Positions 1-5,747 of a stretch of 22,197 nt of DNA are shown here, piece by piece (the stretch's first letter is position 1; every line of letters begins with the position of its first letter). The notes below the pieces were generated by a model. It had not been told where the DNA came from, ran no database searches, and worked only from the letters and a program-made list of their open reading frames with translations. Source of the stretch: Holosporaceae bacterium (GTDB lineage: Bacteria; Pseudomonadota; Alphaproteobacteria; UBA3830); the NCBI GenBank assembly GCA_031265715.1, contig JAISCG010000080.1:1-22197 (forward strand). The letters run 5' to 3'. Both the position numbers and the translations under genes were made by a program.

Positions 1-600
1 CACGCTTCGCTGCTGCCGAGATGGCGCGGAGCTGCTCCGATTCAGTCGGCCATTTTATCCGGAGATGAAAAAACCGGCATTACCGTCATGAAAATGGACG
101 CCGGAGTGGACACCGGAGATATCATTTCAATGAAGAGTATCGATATTTCTCCGAAAATGACCCACGGAGAGCTTTCCGACAGATTGGGAGACCTCGGAGC
201 GGAGATGATTGTCGAGACTTTGGCCGATCTTGAGGGCAATCTGGCGAAATCCCGAAAACAGCCGGGAGAAGGCATCGCCTATTCGAAAAAAATTACAAAA
301 GACGATTGCAGAATTAATCCGAACGATTCGGCGGAAAATGTTCTGCGCTGCATTCGGGCATTTGCCCCGACTCCGGCGGCGTGGACGGAAATTGAAGGTA
401 TTCGCATTAAAATTTTCGACGCCGAAATCGTGAATACAAACGAAAATCACCGCTGCGGATCGGTGCTCGACGGTCTGATCATCGTATGCCGCGACGGGGC
501 GATCAAATTAACGGAAATTCAGCCTTCCGGAAAAAACAAAATGTCCGGAGAAGATTTTCTCCGGGGTCACAGGAATTTAATCGGTAAAATTGTCGCATAA
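1..600 (+). CDS. fmt: Methionyl-tRNA formyltransferase, C-terminal two thirds (5' end outside window)
   Basis: Transfers a formyl group from 10-formyl-tetrahydrofolate to the methionine on initiator tRNA, in the cytoplasm, for translation initiation. The frame is open from base 1 and begins with HASLLPRWRGAAPIQ, the family's catalytic block; its histidine corresponds to His110 of the E. coli enzyme. The second catalytic block follows as MDAGVDTGD. The C-terminal domain is recognisable from IAYSKKI, the CIRAFAPTPAAW stretch, and an ending LxxxQPSGKNKMSGEDFLRGH like the E. coli QPAGKKxM tail. About 199 residues are present and roughly 108 N-terminal residues (most of the Rossmann part) are missing only because of the window edge. 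A strong hairpin terminator starts 3 bases after the TAA stop. In many bacteria def lies just upstream, which cannot be checked here. Identification is firm. Confidence 0.95.
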   Translation, partial: HASLLPRWRGAAPIQSAILSGDEKTGITVMKMDAGVDTGDIISMKSIDISPKMTHGELSDRLGDLGAEMIVETLADLEGNLAKSRKQPGEGIAYSKKITKDDCRINPNDSAENVLRCIRAFAPTPAAWTEIEGIRIKIFDAEIVNTNENHRCGSVLDGLIIVCRDGAIKLTEIQPSGKNKMSGEDFLRGHRNLIGKIVA

Positions 601-602
601 AA

Positions 603-639
603 AAACCGGTCAGATACTTGGGTGTCTGACCGATTTTTT
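603..639. terminator. Bidirectional intrinsic terminator between fmt and ank1
   Basis: An A-run, a stem (CGGTCAGATAC pairing with GTGTCTGACCG, one G-T pair), a TTGG loop and a T-run. A/T runs on both sides let it work for fmt (plus) and for the convergent ankyrin gene (minus). It belongs to a family of similar hairpins also found at 3455-3494 and 5394-5433. Confidence 0.85.
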
Positions 640-667
640 ATGAGACTCGACGAAATATTCCTCGAAA

Positions 668-3166
668 CTACGGATTACTCGAACCTTCTGCTTCGAGGGC
701 TCTCAAACCTTCTGCCTCGAGTTCGCTTGAAGTTTTTGCCCCATCCCATTTTAATGACCAGATCCAACGTTTTTTTTCTAAGGAAATGGCAAGATCCAAT
801 GGAGTTTTACCATCGACGAGCACATTAATGTTTGCAGGTTTTAAAGAGTAAGAAATATAGAAAGAGTAAGAAATATAGGTTGATTCAAGTTCAGCAACAG
901 CAATATGCCATAAACTTTTCCCTTCGCTGAACACGTTAGGGTCTGCCTTATATATTTTCAGCAGATCTCCAACCAAATACATTTTTCCTGATACCATAGC
1001 AGAATGTAACGCAGTTCTTCCACAGCTGAGCCCATTAATATCTGCGCCGTGAGCCAGCAGAAAATCGAGCATAACCCTTTTTTCTCCCGAATAAACAAAA
1101 TCATTCGAGTTTTCGATAACAATACCAAATGGGGTTTCCCCTTTTCTGTTGGCAACATGAACATTTGCTTTATGCTCCTCTACCAGAAAACTGACCATCT
1201 CCATACGTTTTTCCCTGACAGCAAGGGTCAACAGAGTTTCTCCGGTTCCGGTGATCGCATCAATGTCCGTCGGCAGATGAGATATCAAAACTCGAGCCAC
1301 ACCTACTTTTCCATTTTTAACAGCCTTAATCAGCGGAATTCTTTTTGGTTTATCGGCGAGGGTGGCGTCTGCGCCGCGGCCTATATAAAATGCAACTAAA
1401 GCTTCATTACCGTCCTCTGCAGCCAGACATATCGGAGTGCCGAACGGTTCCCTGTAGAATTTTTTTAAGTTTTCGTCGAGCATCTCAGCGATCTCATTGA
1501 TATTTGCCCCTCTACTCAGAAGGCTCTCGGCTATATCTACAGATTCGGCATAATGCAATGCAGTCCAGCCGTTCAAGTCGCGCGAATTAACATTCATGTC
1601 GGAGATGTCTAGAAAAAAGTCGACCACTTCTTTCTTTCCTGACCTGACAGCGCTATGCAATACATTGGTAAACCTTCTGCCGCTTTCTCTGGGATCTGCC
1701 CCGTGGTCCAACAAAAATTGGACCGTAAGCAGATCCCCTGATTTTGCGACATGAGACAGCGGAGTTTCCCCAAATATGTTGGGTCTGCAAAGGTCTGCCC
1801 TACGTTCCACCAGATACTTAAGCCTCTCCATGTTGTTTGATTTGGCCGCACAACACGACAGAGTTTCCTCTGCACTGTCAATTGCATTGACATCTGCGCC
1901 ACATTCCTCCACCGCAAACCGGAGCATATCCAGGCGAATAACATGCAACGGAGTATAGAATATTCCGTCTCCCGGCGCCCCTTTTAGGAACAAATTGAAG
2001 TTTGCGCCCAGGTCTGCCAGTAATTTGATCGTATCTTTTATTTGCGAGGGGATGGCAGAAAGCCATCTTGTCTTTGAAACAATCTGTTCTAACAGGGTGA
2101 TTCCATTTGCGTTTGGTATATTAACATCAGCCTCGTATTTTAGCAATAATCTGGCGATATCTTCCTTTGCTAACCAAGCATCCTGTAGGTGTGACTCTTG
2201 CGGGAATCCATATGGTGATATAATCTGACTCAATCGATCTTCAATCAACACATATAGCGGAGTTTTTCCCTCACCGTTGCGTACGTTGACATTTGCGCCG
2301 TGGTCAAGCAGATACTCGATCGCGTTCTTTTCAGCTACTACCTCTTCCTTTTTCAATCCAAATCTTAAAACGGAAATAAAACTATGCAACAGAGAAGGGT
2401 CTTCAACACCTTCGCGCTCATCGTACTCATTAACATTTGCTTTGAAACGTTCCACCAGTAATTCGACCATTTCCATATTTCTTGGGGGAGTATTACGCAT
2501 CGGGGTAATAGCCAACCACAACGGAGTGCAGCCACTTCTAGTGCGTTCATTAACATTTAGTTTGAAATCAGTTAGCAAAAAAATGACCATTTCAGTATGT
2601 CCTGCCCCGGCAGCCCTACACAACAGAGTACTCCCATATTTGTCGGATACGTTGACGTCTGCCCCACGATCTGTCAAACTACGGAGCATTGCCATCCCAT
2701 TGGCATCCGGCGATGTGGGAACATAACTAACTGCAGATCTTTCGAATTCTTCGACTGTATTACCTACGACACGTTTTACGGTTACATTAATTTTTGCGCC
2801 ATATTCTATCAGAAGTACGGCATAATCTACGCGATTCAAAGAGACGGCCAAAAATAACGGAGTTAGTTCATATCCGTTAACTGCATTAATATCTGCTCCA
2901 CCATTTAGCAGATCTTCTATGACTCTTATCGTTTTTTCACTGTCGACTTTTGATTCGACAGCTAAATGCAACGCAGTATTCCCCCTACTGTCGCGCAAGT
3001 TAAGAGTTTCGGGTTTGAAACCCCGGCTTTCTTTTATAGTTCTGATTCTGGCTACATCTCCCGACTGAACAGCCTCAAACAAACTTATCGAATTGCCCGG
3101 CTCAATCATTGATAAAATAGAAGCTGCACTCAAAAACACTTTAAAATTTGTATGATTTTTTTTCAT
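668..3166 (-). CDS. Exported ankyrin-repeat protein 1 (ank1), 832 aa
   Basis: Built almost entirely of ankyrin repeats after a short N-terminal export signal (MKKNHTNFK then a hydrophobic core VFLSAASILSMI). Repeats run from about residue 30 to 810, with recurrent TPLxxA and LLxxGADxN motifs such as GNTALHLAVES, GGADINAV and GETPLSHVAKSG; I see roughly 18-20 repeats, several expanded or degenerate. No enzymatic domain is evident, so the likely role is a protein-binding scaffold, plausibly an effector acting on host proteins; that role is inference. The ATG at 3166 follows AGGGAAAG. The downstream neighbour is a paralogue with a related signal and leader. The C-terminus carries two small tandem duplications (YISYSF at DNA 845-879, and LEAEGxRALEAEG at the end). 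The opposite strand has several open frames, which I treat as shadows. Confidence 0.9.
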   Translation of the reverse strand: MKKNHTNFKVFLSAASILSMIEPGNSISLFEAVQSGDVARIRTIKESRGFKPETLNLRDSRGNTALHLAVESKVDSEKTIRVIEDLLNGGADINAVNGYELTPLFLAVSLNRVDYAVLLIEYGAKINVTVKRVVGNTVEEFERSAVSYVPTSPDANGMAMLRSLTDRGADVNVSDKYGSTLLCRAAGAGHTEMVIFLLTDFKLNVNERTRSGCTPLWLAITPMRNTPPRNMEMVELLVERFKANVNEYDEREGVEDPSLLHSFISVLRFGLKKEEVVAEKNAIEYLLDHGANVNVRNGEGKTPLYVLIEDRLSQIISPYGFPQESHLQDAWLAKEDIARLLLKYEADVNIPNANGITLLEQIVSKTRWLSAIPSQIKDTIKLLADLGANFNLFLKGAPGDGIFYTPLHVIRLDMLRFAVEECGADVNAIDSAEETLSCCAAKSNNMERLKYLVERRADLCRPNIFGETPLSHVAKSGDLLTVQFLLDHGADPRESGRRFTNVLHSAVRSGKKEVVDFFLDISDMNVNSRDLNGWTALHYAESVDIAESLLSRGANINEIAEMLDENLKKFYREPFGTPICLAAEDGNEALVAFYIGRGADATLADKPKRIPLIKAVKNGKVGVARVLISHLPTDIDAITGTGETLLTLAVREKRMEMVSFLVEEHKANVHVANRKGETPFGIVIENSNDFVYSGEKRVMLDFLLAHGADINGLSCGRTALHSAMVSGKMYLVGDLLKIYKADPNVFSEGKSLWHIAVAELESTYISYSFYISYSLKPANINVLVDGKTPLDLAISLEKKRWIWSLKWDGAKTSSELEAEGLRALEAEGSSNP
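845..879. repeat. 18-bp tandem duplication inside ank1
   Basis: AGAGTAAGAAATATAG occurs twice with an 18-bp period. On the coding strand it duplicates YISYSF in frame, between two ankyrin repeats near the C-terminus. A multiple of three keeps the gene open. Confidence 0.85.
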
Positions 3167-3272
3167 TCTCTTTCCCTAAATTTATAAAAAACACGCCACA
3201 TCAAAAAAAGTCAATTTTAAAAAAGATATTTCTTCATTATTAAGAATCCCTCATTTCGTCTGTAGCTGTCAC

Positions 3273-3301
3273 CGTATACATCATAATAAGCGGAAATACA
3301 A
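3273..3301 (-). promoter_or_regulatory. Putative sigma-70-type promoter of ank1
   Basis: On the minus strand TTGTAT, a 17-base spacer, then TATACG. The same arrangement (TTGCAT, 17 bases, TATACA) lies at the equivalent place upstream of ank2, which supports it more than the individual matches do. It predicts a leader of about 100 bases. Confidence 0.5.
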
Positions 3302-3342
3302 CTTTTAAAAAAAAGCTGACCACCCACATCATTTAACCGGCT

Positions 3343-3446
3343 GTTGCTTCTCGCAATGACGTGAAAATATTACCATAAATACTGCAGAAGACGATGTAAA
3401 TAGAAATTGAAATTTCAGGTAAAAAAAAGATCCGACGGGTGGTGAG
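3343..3446. repeat. Direct repeat, copy A (partial palindromic element plus 85-base tail)
   Basis: Begins with TGCTTCTCGCAATGACG, which matches at 16 of 17 positions the reverse complement of the left arm of the palindromic element at 8449. It continues with TACCATAAATACTGCAGA and further similarity to 8537-8620. Copy A has only one arm, so it looks like a decayed or truncated element. Confidence 0.75.
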
Positions 3447-3454
3447 TAAAATAT

Positions 3455-3494
3455 AAAAAACCGGTCGGATGCCCGGGGGTCTGACCGGTTTTTG
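3455..3494 (-). terminator. Intrinsic terminator of ank2
   Basis: Inverted repeat CCGGTCGGATGCCC / GGGGGTCTGACCGG flanked by an A-run and a T-run; read on the minus strand the hairpin is followed by TTTTTTATAT. It is closely related to the hairpins at 603 and 5394. Confidence 0.8.
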
Positions 3495-3526
3495 TAAAAG
3501 CTAACAGTAGCTGACGGGATATTCTC

Positions 3527-5254
3527 TCAATTTTGCAGTAATCCTAAAAAATCCATCCAACCATATCTTGGTTTTTCAGGGTGGTGGTATACACATATGG
3601 CGTTTCTCCATATCAAAGAAGATATGATCTTATTACAATTTATTTTTAACTTATCCCTTTTTGGTAAAGAAGCCACACCTCTTTCTTCTCTTATTCGAAG
3701 AGCAAAATCCAACGGAGTTTCTCCCGTAAATTTATTGACCATATTGACAAATCTGTATCGGTTGTTTTCATTGGATTTTATACTCGAATGATTGATCAGA
3801 CGGTAAAACGTTCCGAACTTCATTTCCCCAATAGCACAATGAAGTACAGTTTCTCCGTCCGGGTTGTACGCATAAATATCTGCGCCGTGCTTCAGTAAAA
3901 ATTTTATTATCTCCACTTGCCATACCGCAGTGGCATGCACCATTTCTCCTGACTTAACGGCGCAATGCAAAGGAGTTTCCCCATTTCTGTTCGGCATATT
4001 AACATTTACTTTACATTCCCCGATCAGAAATTTGATAATTTCCCATTTTCTTAACTCAACGGCAAAATTCAATAGAGTTTTTCCATCTTCGTTGGGCATA
4101 TTAACGTCTGTTGTGCAGTAAGGCATCAGAAATCTAATCTTATGTAGGCTCCAATCATGACTAACAGCAAAATACATCGGAGTCAGCCCGTTTATTCTAA
4201 CTGCATTGATATCTATGCCACGTTTTAGCAAAGAATCGATCAGCCTTGTATGTTCCATAATAATGGCGCAATGCATTGGAGTTTCTCCTTTTCCGTTAGC
4301 CTTATTAAGATCTGCGCCGAGATGGATCAGATGTTCGATTATCTCCATATGTTCCTCTCGTGTTCCCCAACGCCCTACTTTAATGGCAAAAGTCAGCAGA
4401 GTTTCTCCGGTTCCGTCGATCGCATTAATATCCGTACAGAGGAGAGGCATCAGAAATTTAACTGCGCCTATTTTTCCGTGATCAATGGCACGATGCAACG
4501 GAGTTTTTCCTTCGTAAGAGATTGTCCTGACATTTGCGCCGCGATTCACTACCAAATATATGAGCATGTCTGTTTCGTCTAAACCGGCAGCGAAGAACAC
4601 CGGGGAATGTCCAAAATAGGAAGTTGTATTAACGTTTGCGCCATTACTCAGTAACCATCTGGCCAGATCTATCTTACCGTACATAGAAGTATAGATCAGC
4701 GAGGACCTTCCGCAAAAGTCGGGCGCATCAATATTTATGTGTTCATTCGTTAGGCGTTTGATTATAGGCACATTGCCGCAATGGATAGCAAAATTCAACG
4801 GAGTTACAAAAATCCCACGGGTCGCAGTCGCAGTCGCAGTCGCAGTCGCATTAGCATCTATTTTGAGATCCACCAAAAAGTTAACTGCATTTATATCTCC
4901 TGATTGGATAGCCGCAAATAGGACAGCTCCAGCATCTGCGCCCTGTTTTAGCAGAGATTCGATCCGGGCCCTGTCTCCCGACGAGACAACCCTCAACAAT
5001 TGCCAGTCAATCGAGGTTAGATTCTTGTCATGCGGCCATCTTTTCGGTCTGGTAGTATCAATTATCCTAATATCTGCGCCCTGTTTTAGCAGGGATTCGA
5101 CCCGGGCTCTGTCTCCCGACGAGGCAGCATCCAATAATTCTCGATTAATCGGGAGACTCTTATCAACCGGCCTCATCGAAGCTCCCTGCTCAATTGTTGA
5201 TAAAATAGAAGCTGTACCCAAAAACACTTTCAACCAAATATAATTTTTTTTCAT
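3527..5254 (-). CDS. Exported ankyrin-repeat protein 2 (ank2), 575 aa
   Basis: Paralogue of ank1: the N-terminus MKKNYIWLKVFLGTASILSTIEQGAS parallels that of ank1, and internal blocks are shared (for example TDINAIDGTGETLLTFA here and TDIDAITGTGETLLTLA in ank1). About 12-13 ankyrin repeats run from residue 36 to about 520, with GETPLHCAV, LLKHGADI and NVNMPN signatures, then a non-ankyrin tail of about 60 residues rich in Lys, Arg and Trp. No catalytic motif is seen; it is probably an exported protein-binding scaffold. The ATG at 5254 follows AGGA with a 7-base spacer. Two oddities are a (Ala-Thr)5 run from a hexamer repeat at 4821-4850 and a 138-bp-offset duplication that repeats SSGDRAR[VI]ESLLKQGAD near the N-terminus. 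Confidence 0.9.
   Translation of the reverse strand: MKKNYIWLKVFLGTASILSTIEQGASMRPVDKSLPINRELLDAASSGDRARVESLLKQGADIRIIDTTRPKRWPHDKNLTSIDWQLLRVVSSGDRARIESLLKQGADAGAVLFAAIQSGDINAVNFLVDLKIDANATATATATATRGIFVTPLNFAIHCGNVPIIKRLTNEHINIDAPDFCGRSSLIYTSMYGKIDLARWLLSNGANVNTTSYFGHSPVFFAAGLDETDMLIYLVVNRGANVRTISYEGKTPLHRAIDHGKIGAVKFLMPLLCTDINAIDGTGETLLTFAIKVGRWGTREEHMEIIEHLIHLGADLNKANGKGETPMHCAIIMEHTRLIDSLLKRGIDINAVRINGLTPMYFAVSHDWSLHKIRFLMPYCTTDVNMPNEDGKTLLNFAVELRKWEIIKFLIGECKVNVNMPNRNGETPLHCAVKSGEMVHATAVWQVEIIKFLLKHGADIYAYNPDGETVLHCAIGEMKFGTFYRLINHSSIKSNENNRYRFVNMVNKFTGETPLDFALRIREERGVASLPKRDKLKINCNKIISSLIWRNAICVYHHPEKPRYGWMDFLGLLQN
4821..4850. repeat. Hexanucleotide tandem repeat (GTCGCA)5 in ank2
   Basis: Five perfect copies of GTCGCA. 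On the coding strand they specify alternating Ala-Thr in a loop of an ankyrin repeat. A six-base unit can change copy number without shifting the frame. The same dipeptide is made by a different hexamer at 15418-15441. Confidence 0.95.
4935..5140. repeat. Duplicated ankyrin segment in ank2 (138-base offset)
   Basis: The stretches from about 4935 to 4996 and from about 5073 to 5134 are nearly identical (both read TCTGCGCCCTGTTTTAGCAG and continue alike for some 60 bases). This makes two copies of SSGDRAR[VI]ESLLKQGAD 46 residues apart. The high DNA identity suggests a recent duplication compared with the other, diverged repeats. Confidence 0.85.
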
Positions 5255-5348
5255 TTTCTTTTCCTAAATTTATAAAAAATATACTACTTCAAAAACAGAT
5301 GAATCTCAAAGATATTCGTTAATTTCCAATTTTCTCTGTAACGATTAT

Positions 5349-5377
5349 TGTATACGTCATGATAAATAAAAATGCAA
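5349..5377 (-). promoter_or_regulatory. Putative sigma-70-type promoter of ank2
   Basis: Minus-strand TTGCAT, a 17-base spacer, TATACA, about 95 bases upstream of the ATG. The order and spacing match the region upstream of ank1, including the adjacent motif TCATGA / TTATGA just before the -10 element. Confidence 0.5.
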
Positions 5378-5393
5378 TCTTTTTAAGAAATAT

Positions 5394-5433
5394 AAAAAAT
5401 CGGTCGGACACCTGCGGCATCTTTCCGGTTTTT
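5394..5433 (-). terminator. Degenerate intrinsic terminator, third member of the family
   Basis: CGGTCGGACACC and GCATCTTTCCGG can pair with a 3x3 internal loop; read on the minus strand it ends in a T-run. No intact minus-strand gene lies just upstream of it, but an open fragment ending at 5507 does. Confidence 0.55.
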
Positions 5434-5506
5434 ATGTAGAAAAAGGTTAGCTGAAAACTCGCTCGTTCAAGCATGAATGCTCCGGTAAAAAGAGGTAAAA
5501 GCACAG

Positions 5507-5698
5507 CTACGCTGCCGTTACTGCGGGATTATTACTTGTCACAAGGAAAGTCCGGTTGACAGGATCAAATTGTATATCAATGAGATTGTCGCTATTACCT
5601 CTCAAATCAAGAATTGACAGCATAACGTCGCCGGTATCGGGGACGTGAGGAGGTGAAATTTTTTTTGAAAATTTTCTTTTTTTGAAAAAATTATATTT
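5507..5698 (-). pseudogene. Possible 3' remnant of an unidentified minus-strand gene
   Basis: An open minus-strand frame ends with TAG at 5507-5509. Its last 50 or so codons read like real protein (SPPHVPDTGDVMLSILDL, then NLIDIQFDPVNRTFLV), whereas the part before them is only Lys/Phe from an A/T tract, with a stop at 5699-5701. There is no convincing start or ribosome binding site. A hairpin of the terminator family follows 74 bases downstream. I infer the tail of a decayed gene that kept its terminator. The fragment does not look like ankyrin and I do not recognise the family. Chance coding potential is the alternative. Confidence 0.3.
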
Positions 5699-5747
5699 TT
5701 ATTAATTAATGAATTATACACTCATAGTGTAATTGATGGGGAATGAA

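Larger units (their letters stand above)
3167..3526. other. Intergenic region between ank2 and ank1
   Basis: No gene is seen in this 360-base stretch. It holds the ank1 leader (3167-3272), the likely ank1 promoter (3273-3301), a direct repeat shared with 8521-8620 (3343-3446) and the ank2 terminator (3455-3494). Confidence 0.7.
5255..5747. other. Divergent intergenic region between ank2 and the protease-ankyrin gene
   Basis: A 493-base stretch. From left it contains the ank2 leader, the probable ank2 promoter (5349-5377), a hairpin of the shared terminator family (5394-5433), a possible gene remnant on the minus strand (5507-5698) and an AT-rich tract (5657-5720) leading into the plus-strand gene. 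Confidence 0.6.

Noticed and set aside
1776..2857. Several open frames on the plus strand opposite ank1 (and likewise 4206-5243 opposite ank2)
   Set aside because: They mirror the codon bias of the ankyrin repeats, lack ribosome binding sites and overlap each other.
5319..5504. 61-codon minus-strand frame upstream of ank2
   Set aside because: It overlaps the terminator-like hairpin and the ank2 promoter and has no recognisable protein features.
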